A stretch of DNA of 64,000 nt, from assembly GCF_042434745.1 (NCBI RefSeq), contig NZ_JBHLSS010000041.1. One strand, 5' to 3'. The DNA is from Azotobacter paspali. Its GTDB lineage: Bacteria > Pseudomonadota > Gammaproteobacteria > Pseudomonadales > Pseudomonadaceae. The notes under the pieces were generated by a model. The model did no database searches. It was given only the letters and a program-made list of their open reading frames with translations, and was not told the DNA's origin. Below, piece by piece: positions 55,968-64,000 of the stretch. The position numbers were made by a program, and so were the translations under genes. Every line of letters starts with the position of its first letter. Position 1 is the stretch's first letter.

Positions 55968-57175
55968 AGCCTGACGTCCCGCACGATGAAATTGCCCGAG
56001 TAGACCGGATGCGGCTCGCCGATGGGGTCCAGCTCGAAGTGGCGCTTCTGCTCCTCCGGCAGCCCCTCGTAGCCGCCGATCACCTGGTACAGCCAGCTTT
56101 CCGCATCCCAGGGCAGTTCGTGCCGCGCCCGGTACTCCAGGGCCGAAAGCCGCTCGCCACTGTCGATGATCCGGCAGAAGTAGGCCTCGACGGCCGCGCG
56201 GATCGGGTTGGCGACGACCTCGAAGTCCTCGGGCGCGCCGAGCACGAATTCGCCGGCCTCGCCCGGCGCCTGGCCCAGGCGCTCGGCCGGCTGCAGACTG
56301 CGCGCGTGGGCCACCAGGGCGAGCAAAACCTCTTCCTGCAGCGGGTTGTGGACGTCCGCCGCGGCCGGGGCGAGGATCGCCGGGGCCTGGTTGAACAGCA
56401 GCGGGACCTGCGGCTGGGCGGCGTGGTTGGCCACCCGGTAGTCCGGCTGCTGCTCCATGTGCAGCAGCCAGCCCTTGAGCAGACGGGTGCGGCCGCGGAT
56501 CTGGCGGAAGCGGCCGAGTAGTTCGAGCAGGCGGCCCTGGACCACGCTCAGCTCCTGGGAGCAAGCGCTGACCGTGCGCTGCAGACTGGTGACCAGCAGG
56601 CGGCGCAGCTCGCGCAGGTCTCCGGCGGTCTCGGCCAGTTCCTCGAAGCTGATCAGCTCCAGCCCGGCAAGCAGTTCGCTCACCTGGGACTGGGCCAGCT
56701 CGTTCTCGCGGATCTTGGCGTTGAGGGTGCCGACGTAGCCGAACTCGTTATTGATCCGGCTCCACAGCACGCGGATGCCGTGGCCCAAGGTCTCGCCGAA
56801 GGCGTAGACGTGCTCGCGCAGTTCGCCCAGGTAGGCGTCGGCGGCCGCGTAGTCGCCCTGGTGGCGCGCCTCCTTGTAATGGGCGGCGAGGGTCTTGAAG
56901 GTGGCCAGGGCGGCGCCGGCGTTGGCATCGATCTGCCGGTTGCGGTCGTCGCGCAGGGCCTCCTCCAGCAGCGCGCGCACCGCCCGGCGCAGGTGCAGGT
57001 CGGCGCCGGGCTCGGGACGGTAGAGGATGCCGTCCCTGATCAGCCGCTCCTCGACCGCCGGCTCTAGCGCCTGATCCGCCACCGAGCCGGCCAGGTAGGC
57101 GTCCATGATCGGCTCGGCATGCCGGCCCAGCAGGCGCAAAAAGCGCACCCCAGCCTGATGCAGGCTGCCGCTCAT
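55955..57175 (-). CDS. jetA: Wadjet/MksF-like kleisin subunit JetA
   Basis: A 406-residue protein in the position and size of the JetA/MksF kleisin that bridges SMC heads. It is mostly helical: an N-terminal winged-helix region (residues 20-75), a long helical middle with YKEARHQGDYAAADAYLGEL and the RINNEFGYVGTLNAKIRENE segment, and a C-terminal globular part. It starts inside jetB (4-base overlap) and jetD starts inside its end. By family knowledge JetA, JetB and JetC form a ring that extrudes DNA loops and detects small circular plasmids. Confidence 0.75.
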   Translation of the reverse strand: MSGSLHQAGVRFLRLLGRHAEPIMDAYLAGSVADQALEPAVEERLIRDGILYRPEPGADLHLRRAVRALLEEALRDDRNRQIDANAGAALATFKTLAAHYKEARHQGDYAAADAYLGELREHVYAFGETLGHGIRVLWSRINNEFGYVGTLNAKIRENELAQSQVSELLAGLELISFEELAETAGDLRELRRLLVTSLQRTVSACSQELSVVQGRLLELLGRFRQIRGRTRLLKGWLLHMEQQPDYRVANHAAQPQVPLLFNQAPAILAPAAADVHNPLQEEVLLALVAHARSLQPAERLGQAPGEAGEFVLGAPEDFEVVANPIRAAVEAYFCRIIDSGERLSALEYRARHELPWDAESWLYQVIGGYEGLPEEQKRHFELDPIGEPHPVYSGNFIVRDVRLWLA

Positions 57176-57813
57176 AGCAGCGAGCCCTGGCTGGCGCCTT
57201 CCGCGCGGCCTTCGAGGTCGAGGCCCTCGCTTTCGTCGACGAAACGGATCACCTCGTACAGGTAGTCGAGCTTGCCGGTACCCAGGTAGATCTGCTTATC
57301 CGGATTGGGCCGCACCAGGTAGCCCAGTTCGCACAGGCGCTTGAACACCTGCTTGATTTGTCCGTCGACGCCGGCGCTGGTCGAGCCGAACAGCCGATAG
57401 TGGCTGATCCGCGCCAGTTGCTCGCGGAACGCCGGAGTGTCCTCGACGATGCTCTGCAGCTCGTTGAGACGCAGCGCGCTACCCTCGGTGAGCGGCGCAT
57501 CCTGGGCGCCGGCCTCCTGGACCAGCACCAGCCACTCCACCAGCGGGGAGAGGGCGGCGCAGACGTCGCGGAACTGCTGGCCGATCACTCGCCGCTCGTC
57601 CTCGCCGAGTTGCCGGTAGGCGCAGAAGAACACGTCGCCCTCGCCGGCGCCGCCGACGGTGGCGACCATGCGGTTGAGGGTGGCCAAATAGTCGTCGATT
57701 TGCTCGCGGTTGGCCGGCGTCTTCAGGAAACGCCAAGCGTCCTCGTCGCTGGTGCGGCAGATGAATTCGCCCCCGAGCAGGCGCTCGATCACTTGTCCCC
57801 TAGTCGAGAGCAT
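57172..57813 (-). CDS. jetB: Wadjet/MksE-like subunit JetB
   Basis: A 213-residue winged-helix KITE-type protein. The N-terminal part, VIERLLGGEFICRTSDEDAW, and the second winged helix with YRLFGSTSAGVDGQIKQVFK and LGYLVRPNPDKQIYLGTGKL are typical MksE/JetB features. It begins directly after the jetC stop (TGA-ATG) and overlaps jetA by four bases. In the complex it binds the kleisin and helps DNA clamping. Confidence 0.75.
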   Translation of the reverse strand: MLSTRGQVIERLLGGEFICRTSDEDAWRFLKTPANREQIDDYLATLNRMVATVGGAGEGDVFFCAYRQLGEDERRVIGQQFRDVCAALSPLVEWLVLVQEAGAQDAPLTEGSALRLNELQSIVEDTPAFREQLARISHYRLFGSTSAGVDGQIKQVFKRLCELGYLVRPNPDKQIYLGTGKLDYLYEVIRFVDESEGLDLEGRAEGASQGSLL

Positions 57814-60800
57814 TCAGGCCACCTCTCCGCTTTTCAGGTTCTTCAGACGCTCGGCGATGACATCCAGGCGTGGCTTGACCACTTGCAACTGGCGGGTCTG
57901 CTTGTTGACGATGTAGCGGTTGGCGAACAACGACAGCACCTCGGAATCCGGGTTGGGGAAGGCGCCGAGAATGCGGATGTTGTTGTTGCTGCAGGCGTCG
58001 AAGATCTTCTTCACGTTGTTGTGGTGCAGGGTGCCCAGCTCGTCGATGGGCCAGTGGACGACGGCCGGCGCCGCGCCGCGCAACAGGCGAGTGAAGGCCA
58101 GTAGGAACTTGCAGAGGATCAGGTAAGCCATGCCGTGGCTGGATGACTCGTTGAGCTGGCGGTCGGTGCGGATCACCAGGTCGCTGTTGCCCTCGCGCAG
58201 GCGCAGCTCGATCTCCAGAAGCCCGGCGATGCCGCCACCGAGCGCCGAACGGCCGACGATGTCCAGCGTCCGGCGCATGCTGCCGGTGTAGTCCTCGCCG
58301 GGCAGTTCGCCGTAGCCGTCCTCGCGCCAGGCACGGAAGGCTTTGATAAAAGCCTTGAGTTCCGGCCAGAACTCTAGCTCGCCGATCCGCGAACGGATGC
58401 GCACCGCCGACTCGGAGACGCCGTCGAGGAACAGTTCCTCGCCGACCTCGCGGGTGATCCGCGCGCTCTGCGTGTCGATCTTGCGGTCGATGTCGGCGAG
58501 CACTTCGTAGTAATGGTTGAGCTCGATGCCGAAGTTCTTGCCCAGATCGCGCAGCGCGGCGATCTTCTGCGGCACCAGGACGTTAAGCAGTTCCGCCAGG
58601 TGCGGCACCAGGCGGCGGTAATCGAGGCTCGGGATGCCGCGCTCGCCGACCTGGGTGCATTCGGCGCGGCTGCGCTCCCAGGTTTCCGCCAGGCCGGAAC
58701 CGGACCGCCCGGCGATCAGGCCGTCGAAACGCTCGACGTGGACCTTGATGGCGGCGAGTTGCCGCTCGCGGGCCTGCAGCAGTTCCTCGCCGAGGCGTAG
58801 GCGCTCGTCCAGCTCGCCCTCGGCGGGGCTGGCCTCGCGCGGCAGCTTCAGCTCGCCGAGGCGGCGCAGCAGCGTCCTGACACGGCTCAGCGCCTCGTCG
58901 AGCTGACCCCTGAGCTGTACGGCGCGCTGGCGGCCTTCTTCTAAGCGGCTGCGCTCGGCCTTGTAGGCGGCGCTGGCACCGCCCAGCCGCTGCTCCAGGT
59001 CCGCGGCCAGATCGCGGCTTTCGCCCAACTGGCCCTGCAGCTTGGGTTTGCGCGCCAGCCAACTGTGCCGGTACCAGTCGTCATAGCGCAGCACCTCGTC
59101 GCGGCGCTGTTCGGTACGAGCGATCCGCTCGCCGAGCGCCTTCATCTGGCGCTTGAGTTCGACGATGGCGTTCTCGTCGACACCACGCGACTTCAACTCG
59201 TCCCTATACCAGCGCTCGCACGCCTCCAGCTCGGCCTGGGCGCCGGCGCGGCGCGCCTCGGCGGTGGCCTTGAGCTGGCGGATCTGGCTGTCCAGGCTGC
59301 TGAGCACCTGCTGCCAATGCGCCGAGGTTTCCAGGCGCTCCTCACCGTAGCGGCTCTTCAATTCGGCCAGCCAGGCATCGCGCTCGGCGACCAGCAGTTC
59401 GAGCGCGCCATCCAACTCGACCAGTTGCCTGCGCGCCTGGCTGCGCCGCTCGGCCACCGCGGCGTCCAGCCGATCCTTCTGGGCGCGGCGCTCCTCCTTG
59501 AGGCGCTGGCGGTCGTCGCGGCGGTTCTGCGCCTCGCTGCGCGCCACCACCAGTTGCCGCTGCGACTCCTCCAAGGCGGCGTTGGCCTCGACCAGTCGGG
59601 CCTCGGTTTCCTTCTGCTGGTTCTCGGCATCCTGCAGGGCATCCTGGGCGAGTTGCAGGCGCTGGCGCAGCTCGGCCTCGCTAGCAGCGTAACCGGGGAC
59701 TTCGAGGGCGGCCAGGTCCAGGTGCACGCCAAACAGACCGCCTTCGCCGTCATCGCTCAGCGCCGGCTTGAGGTCGGCGCGCTTGAGCAGTTCCGGATGG
59801 ATGACCTTGCCGATCCGACTCTCCCAGCCCGGCTGCTCGCGGCGCAAAAATTCCAGCAGGGTGTGCTGGCCGGGATAGAGCATCAGTTCGATCTCGTCGA
59901 GCTGCTCCTGGCGCTCGACCAGCCGCCGTGCGCCCAGCGTGAAGGCGCCATGGGCCTCTTCGCGGCGGGCACGCAGGCCGCGCTCCTGGGTTTCCAGATG
60001 GCGCACCTGGGCCTCGGCGGCCTCGACCCTCTCGTCGGCCTCCTCGAGACGACGGTCGAGGATCGCCAGGGCGAGGCTCTCCTCCTCGCCGTAGCCGAGG
60101 TTGCGGCTCCGCTGGTCGAGGCGATCGCGTTCGAGCCTGCGCTCGTACTCGCGGCGGTTGAAGTCTTCCAAGCCTTCCTGGCGGCGGGCGGCGAAGGCGC
60201 TCTCGAGGGCGTGCAGCGCCTCGTCCTGCCGGGCCTTGCGCTCGTCGCGCTCCCCGCGCAGGGCCTCTTCCTGGCCGCGCAACTGTTCCAGCGCCAACTC
60301 GCGCTGGTCTTTGATCGCCTGCTGGCGCTCTAGCCAGGCGCGCTCGACGTCCTGGTGGCGCTCGGTGAGCAGGCGGTGGCGGGCGTCGAGGTTGGCCATC
60401 TCGTCGCGCCAGGCGCCGACCTGTTCGAGATCGGCCTTGGCCTGCTCGATGTCGGCGTCCAGATAGCCCTGGTACTGCCGCTCGATCTGCTCCAATTCAT
60501 CGTCGATGCGGCCGATGTCGCCGCGGGCGGCGGACAGTTCCTGGTTGAGCGCGTCGCGCCGCTCCTTCCAGCTCTCTTCCAGTTGGCGGAGCTGAAAGCC
60601 GCTCCGTTCGATCGACGCCTCGGTCTCTTCCTGAGACTGGAACAGGCGTGGCTCGTCGACCTTGTAGCCGAGCAGCAGGCCGGCCAGGCGAAGCTCGCCG
60701 CCCAGCAGGTCCTGGTATTCGCGCTCCAGGCGCTCGAACTCCGGGCGGATGGCGTTGAAGCCCTCGATCAGGCGGCTGTCGCGAATCCAGTCCTCGACCC

Positions 60801-61488
60801 GCTGCAGGTTAAGGTGGGTGGCCGGCGGGCTGACGCCGTCCTCCTCGAGGATCGCGGCGACCATCGACTTGATGGTCTCCATCTTGCCTTCCCGCGAGTG
60901 CACGGCGCGCGCCAGCTTCTCGATATGGCGCAGCGAGTGTTCCGGATCGCAGAGCGAGAACTGCCGGGCCCAGCCACGCAGTTCGGCGCGCTGACCGTCG
61001 GCGGCGAGCAGGCTGCGGTCGTTCTGGATAATGGCGCGGAATTGGGTGGTGTTGATCAGCCGGGTGGTGTTGACGCCGCCCTGCCGGAAGCGCCGCCCCA
61101 GCTCCTCCATGCTCAGGCAGACGATGGCGTCGCCCTGGCGGCTCTTCACGTAGTCGTCCAGTTCGAAGCCCTTCTGCACCAGGCGGTAGGTCACCCCCCG
61201 GCCGTCGCTGGCGGCGGCCAGCACCGCCTGGCAGAGCTGGCCGTCCATGCGCTGGTATTCGTAGACGATGAAACTCTGCTCGGTGGGCAGGTACCAGCGC
61301 TCGAAGCTGTCGCGGGTGGCCGGCACCACGCGGCTCGGGTATTCGCCGTAGAACACCGGCACCAGCCGCTGCAGGGTGGTCTTGCCGGAGGCATTGGTAC
61401 CGCAGATGTTGGTGTGGTCGTCGACGACCAGTTCCACCACGCCTCGGAGGTGGGTGTTGATCAGGATGATGCGATTCAGGCCGGGCAT
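57814..61488 (-). CDS. jetC: Wadjet/MksB-like SMC ATPase JetC
   Basis: A 1224-residue SMC-like ATPase. Walker A, GTNASGKTTL, is at residues 30-39. The ABC signature region NESSSHGMAYLILCKF is at about 1113-1128, and Walker B VVHWPIDEL at about 1143-1151. Between them, about 240-960 is a long heptad-rich coiled coil rich in Glu, Arg, Leu and Gln, with a hinge-like region at about 540-640. ATG 61488 is chosen because AAGGA lies six bases upstream; an in-frame start 282 bases earlier has no such site and would overlap foreign sequence. Family members hydrolyse ATP to extrude DNA loops. It is the first gene of the operon. Confidence 0.85.
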   Translation of the reverse strand: MPGLNRIILINTHLRGVVELVVDDHTNICGTNASGKTTLQRLVPVFYGEYPSRVVPATRDSFERWYLPTEQSFIVYEYQRMDGQLCQAVLAAASDGRGVTYRLVQKGFELDDYVKSRQGDAIVCLSMEELGRRFRQGGVNTTRLINTTQFRAIIQNDRSLLAADGQRAELRGWARQFSLCDPEHSLRHIEKLARAVHSREGKMETIKSMVAAILEEDGVSPPATHLNLQRVEDWIRDSRLIEGFNAIRPEFERLEREYQDLLGGELRLAGLLLGYKVDEPRLFQSQEETEASIERSGFQLRQLEESWKERRDALNQELSAARGDIGRIDDELEQIERQYQGYLDADIEQAKADLEQVGAWRDEMANLDARHRLLTERHQDVERAWLERQQAIKDQRELALEQLRGQEEALRGERDERKARQDEALHALESAFAARRQEGLEDFNRREYERRLERDRLDQRSRNLGYGEEESLALAILDRRLEEADERVEAAEAQVRHLETQERGLRARREEAHGAFTLGARRLVERQEQLDEIELMLYPGQHTLLEFLRREQPGWESRIGKVIHPELLKRADLKPALSDDGEGGLFGVHLDLAALEVPGYAASEAELRQRLQLAQDALQDAENQQKETEARLVEANAALEESQRQLVVARSEAQNRRDDRQRLKEERRAQKDRLDAAVAERRSQARRQLVELDGALELLVAERDAWLAELKSRYGEERLETSAHWQQVLSSLDSQIRQLKATAEARRAGAQAELEACERWYRDELKSRGVDENAIVELKRQMKALGERIARTEQRRDEVLRYDDWYRHSWLARKPKLQGQLGESRDLAADLEQRLGGASAAYKAERSRLEEGRQRAVQLRGQLDEALSRVRTLLRRLGELKLPREASPAEGELDERLRLGEELLQARERQLAAIKVHVERFDGLIAGRSGSGLAETWERSRAECTQVGERGIPSLDYRRLVPHLAELLNVLVPQKIAALRDLGKNFGIELNHYYEVLADIDRKIDTQSARITREVGEELFLDGVSESAVRIRSRIGELEFWPELKAFIKAFRAWREDGYGELPGEDYTGSMRRTLDIVGRSALGGGIAGLLEIELRLREGNSDLVIRTDRQLNESSSHGMAYLILCKFLLAFTRLLRGAAPAVVHWPIDELGTLHHNNVKKIFDACSNNNIRILGAFPNPDSEVLSLFANRYIVNKQTRQLQVVKPRLDVIAERLKNLKSGEVA

Positions 61489-61665
61489 GCGGGTCCTTCG
61501 GAAAAACACGGTGATGGCGGCAGCCGAAAAGGCTGGCAGTTTAGCGCCTGAGGGCGACTTGCGCAGAGACCGCCGGATTGTCCGGTAAATTCCTTCCGAA
61601 CTGCGGCCGGTACGGAACCGACATCGCATAATTTCCGTCCTCCTTCCCGACCACAGGATACCCAG

Positions 61666-61776
61666 ATGACAGACGGAACCCCGGCCCTCTACGGCATCAA
61701 GGCCTCGGATGCTCCGATGATCAGCAGAAAATCCTTTCAAATCAGTCAAATAAGCAATAAAACAGCGCAAAAGTAA
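61666..61776 (+). pseudogene. 5' remnant of an ArsC/Spx-like (YffB) gene
   Basis: An ATG (61666) with AGGA seven bases upstream begins ALYGIKASDA after a short lead, matching the start of ArsC-family proteins (LYGIK-CDT). After about residue 16 the similarity ends abruptly, and the frame runs into unrelated AT-rich sequence, stopping at 61774. In Pseudomonas an arsC-like gene lies between the antiporter and dapD, so this is probably its truncated 5' end at the junction with inserted DNA. Confidence 0.6.
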
Positions 61777-61827
61777 CCGCTGTTTTTAATGCGTTAGGCT
61801 TAAATAAAATCAATCACTTGCTAGGGC

Positions 61828-62011
61828 AGGGCCTGTTGACGTTTGGGCATGAGCCGCGTTGCCGCGTCAAATGCCGCCAGTTAAGGCGCGGGTCGCCGGT
61901 AATGGTCATTCCCTTGCCAAGACCCGCAACGCCGCATGGCGGCATTTGACGCGCAGCCTGGGCGGCCCCACCCGTAGGGACGAGGCCTATGCCCAAACGT
62001 CAACAGGCCCT
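61828..62011. repeat. 184-bp element with nested inverted repeats (MITE-like)
   Basis: Terminal 23-bp inverted repeats are perfect: AGGGCCTGTTGACGTTTGGG continuing to GCAT at 61828-61850, with the complement at 61989-62011. Inside lies a second perfect 16-bp pair (GCGTCAAATGCCGCCA at 61864-61879, complement at 61937-61952) and a third 7-bp pair (GCGGGTC at 61888-61894, GACCCGC at 61921-61927). The whole can fold into one long hairpin. It has no coding capacity. It resembles a non-autonomous transposable element; no clear target duplication is seen. Confidence 0.75.
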
Positions 62012-62593
62012 AATGCTTTTTGGGGCAGAACAACCACCCTTCTTGCCCGCCCCCCTACTTCGTCATCGCGCTCACCCGCAGCCACCACTCAAGCGTTCGC
62101 AGCACTCCGAGGCTGACAGCCACACACAGACACACTTTGCAATATCTATTTGATATTATCCGGCAGACCGTCGGCAGATCGGCATGCCGGGAGCGTTAGC
62201 TGACCATGCGAAGAAGTTGGTTATCCGGGCCTGACGGCCTCGGTAAAGCGCGCATTCGGTTCGAGTAATCTGCAAGCCAGGGTCTATTCCCCCCCCCCTA
62301 AACTGGTAGGCATGCCAGTGGCGACAGAGTGCCCGCCCGGCCGGCGTAACCGGCCATCCATTGCTACTTTCAGTGGCTCATCCTGCTCGGTGCCTTCCGT
62401 CGCGTCGTATCGCGCACCGTGCGCGACATTGGCTCAGGTCAAGAATTCCGACGCTTCCCTCCCCTAGGGTTCCGGCTAGAGCGGCCGTCCTGAGTGTCTA
62501 GACCCTTGCTGGTCCGCAGTAGCGCAACGAGAAGTATCAGTCGCCCCTCTTGCTCGTAATGCCCCCCACCACACCAACTTGGAGGCATACTCG
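62012..62593. other. Intergenic region without recognisable genes
   Basis: No gene is supported in these 582 bases. Visible features are a small inverted repeat AATATC-TATTT-GATATT near 62141 and a run of ten C at 62289-62298. The sequence is mixed in composition and probably a patchwork of inserted or decayed DNA. Confidence 0.4.
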
Positions 62594-62941
62594 ATGAATG
62601 GAGTCCTGATACTCGCGATTGTCGTTCTGGTCTATCAGCTCCTGTCCGCCCTGGTAATGTTCCTGCTCATAAAGTTGATATCCCATACCTTGCAGAATCG
62701 GGCCAGCCTCGACGAACCCGAAGACGGCTCGAACGACCGTCCACCCGCCTTTCCACAAGCCGAGCGAGACCGGGAAATCCTTTCCACTCCCCTTCCCGAC
62801 GCGAAACAAGACAAGGCTCCCCGTCGCCCCCACCCTACTGACCGACTCCTCGACTCCTTTTGTTCCCCTGGCGACTCATCCTCCCGGTCGAGTATTGGAC
62901 GTGATCACAGTCCCCCGCTGCCGCCGTTCCAGCGTTCGTAG
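62594..62941 (+). CDS. Small single-pass membrane protein, unknown function
   Basis: A 115-residue product from ATG 62594, with GGAGG at 62581-62585 eight bases upstream. Residues 2-27 form one transmembrane helix, NGVLILAIVVLVYQLLSALV followed by MFLLIKL. The rest is hydrophilic and rich in Pro, Asp, Arg and Ser with low complexity. No family is recognised. The good ribosome site and clean membrane segment favour a real gene, although the C-terminal composition could reflect recent drift. Confidence 0.45.
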   Translation: MNGVLILAIVVLVYQLLSALVMFLLIKLISHTLQNRASLDEPEDGSNDRPPAFPQAERDREILSTPLPDAKQDKAPRRPHPTDRLLDSFCSPGDSSSRSSIGRDHSPPLPPFQRS

Positions 62942-63106
62942 CGTCCCAAGGCCAAGCATCCCGAACAGCAGTTCGAAGGAAGAGCACGTCGTCGAGCGAC
63001 GGCAGCGGTGGCACGTCATGCACGCCGGCTACGGTCAGTGACATCGGTAGACAAGGCTGCGCCGTTGTCTATCCGGCTTGCGCGGTCAAAGGCATGATTG
63101 TGACCC

Positions 63107-63392
63107 TTAGCCCGCCAGCGCCCGAATGACGTGCTCCGGGTCATTGTGGACGGCGCGCAGCAAAGCCCTGGCCGGGCCGGTCGGTTCGCGGCGGCCTGTT
63201 CCCAGTTGCGCAGAGTGCCCACTTGCACATCAATCATCGCGGCAAACTTGGCCTGCGAAAGACCGGTGGCCTTGCGGATCTGCTTCACCTGCAAGGCATC
63301 CACGGTGAACTCACGGGACGGCTGGCGTTCGCCGCGAACGATTTCGTCCATTTGCACGACGCTTTCCATGAGGTCGTCGAAAACTTACTCAT
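63107..63392 (-). pseudogene. HigA-like XRE antitoxin gene with frame breaks
   Basis: The frame MESVVQMDEIVRGERQPSRE through ALQVKQIRKATGLSQAKFAA to TLRNWEQ matches HigA-type antitoxins with an XRE HTH. After NWEQ the expected REPTGPARALLRAVHNDPEH and IRALAG tail is in another frame ending at TAA 63107, consistent with loss of one G. At the 5' end, ATG 63392 (MSK) is out of frame with VFDDLMESV; adding one A would join them. So there are two probable single-base losses. No toxin partner remains before the transposase gene at 63448. Confidence 0.65.
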
Positions 63393-63447
63393 GAGGGCTT
63401 TAACAGTTTGATTTAAAAACCATTATAGCTGTGCAATACTACCCAAT

Positions 63448-64000
63448 ATGGATAGATTGGTGAGCATTGGTGAAGCCGCCAAGGCGCTGGGCGTGTCGAT
63501 CACGACGCTGCGCCGCTGGGAGGCATCGGGCAAACTGGTTGCCGAGCACACGGCAGGCAGCCATCGCCGCTACGACCTCGCCAAACTGAAGCCTGAGCTG
63601 TTCCGTTCGGAGGCCGAGGCCTGCCGCAGGACGGTGGCCTACGCTCGCGTTTCCAGCCACGACCAGAAGGACGATCTGGAGCGCCAGAAGCAGGTGCTGG
63701 AGCTGTACTGCGCCCGCCAGGGCTGGACGTTCGAGGTGATCGCCGACCTGGGCTCCGGCATGAACTACCAGAAGAAAGGGCTCAAGCGCCTGCTGGAATC
63801 CATCATCGAGGGGCAGGTCGGGCGGCTGGTCATCACCCACAAAGACCGGCTGCTGCGCTTCGGTGCGGAGCTGGTGTTCGCTATGTGCGAAGCGAAGAGC
63901 GTCGAGGTGGTCATCCTGAACCAGGGTGAGGACACTACCTTCGAGGAGGATCTGGCCAAGGATGTGCTGGAGATCATCACCGTGTTCAGCGCCCGGCTGT
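63448..64000 (+). CDS. tnpA: IS607-family serine transposase TnpA (3' end beyond window)
   Basis: The 184 visible residues have an N-terminal MerR-like HTH, LVSIGEAAKALGVSITTLRR followed by WEASGKL, then a serine-resolvase domain with the catalytic serine in VAYARVSSHDQKDDLERQKQ and the Arg-bearing HKDRLLRFG. This order (HTH first, then resolvase) identifies IS607-type TnpA. It uses a covalent serine-DNA intermediate and leaves no target duplication. A TnpB gene with an RNA-guided nuclease is expected downstream but is outside the window. Confidence 0.85.
   Translation, partial: MDRLVSIGEAAKALGVSITTLRRWEASGKLVAEHTAGSHRRYDLAKLKPELFRSEAEACRRTVAYARVSSHDQKDDLERQKQVLELYCARQGWTFEVIADLGSGMNYQKKGLKRLLESIIEGQVGRLVITHKDRLLRFGAELVFAMCEAKSVEVVILNQGEDTTFEEDLAKDVLEIITVFSARL

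Noticed and set aside
55968..56564. A longer upstream part for jetD overlapping jetA
   Set aside because: The translation there is a Pro/Arg/Gly-rich shadow of jetA; recognisable JetD-like sequence begins near 55967.
61489..61770. An N-terminal extension of jetC by 94 residues
   Set aside because: No ribosome site, basic low-complexity translation, and overlap with the arsC-like remnant; ATG 61488 has a good Shine-Dalgarno.

Overview
The window is high-GC chromosomal DNA from a member of the Pseudomonadaceae. The gene order mutS-fdxA-rpoS-nlpD-pcm-surE-truD-ispF-fghA-adhC, ispD-ftsB-eno-kdsA-pyrG-tilS-accA-dnaE-rnhB-lpxB-lpxA-fabZ-lpxD-skp-bamA-rseP-dxr-cdsA-uppS-frr-pyrH-tsf-rpsB / map-glnD-dapC is the Pseudomonas/Azotobacter arrangement. 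Several decayed genes and insertion elements suggest an Azotobacter-like lineage, but that is inference.

Region 1 (1-9034) is the end of a prophage or integrated island, almost all on the + strand. It holds the C-terminal part of an S24-type repressor, a RelE/HigB-like toxin with an XRE antitoxin and a DUF6941 gene, a minus-strand DUF4160-DUF2442 pair behind a perfect palindrome, DUF1654, antirepressor-like and PrtN-like regulators, DUF2303, an exonuclease-DUF1566 fusion, an excisionase and a tyrosine integrase. The integrase abuts the 5' end of mutS, whose first codons look replaced.

Region 2 (9084-48359) is core housekeeping: mutS and fdxA on +, then about 35 kb on the minus strand covering stress sigma factor, envelope biogenesis (lipid A, BAM, isoprenoids), DNA replication, fatty acid and nucleotide synthesis, and translation. 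It is scarred by an Aer-like chemoreceptor pseudogene beside rpoS, a decayed DUF368 gene between nlpD and pcm, and an IS630 element bounded by TA dinucleotides 36 bp upstream of adhC. That IS630 copy needs a frameshift and lacks its third catalytic acid.

Region 3 (48625-55051) holds map, glnD and dapC on + and a convergent NhaP-type antiporter.

Region 4 (55123-64000) is accessory. A minus-strand operon encodes a Wadjet/MksBEFG (JetABCD)-type SMC plasmid-defence complex in the order SMC (JetC), JetB, JetA, JetD. The terminal nuclease gene jetD carries a frameshift and an in-frame TAA. The island sits at the truncated 5' end of an ArsC/Spx-like gene. Beyond it lie a 184-bp element with nested inverted repeats, a small membrane-protein ORF, a HigA-like antitoxin gene with two frame breaks, and the start of an IS607-family transposase that runs off the window.
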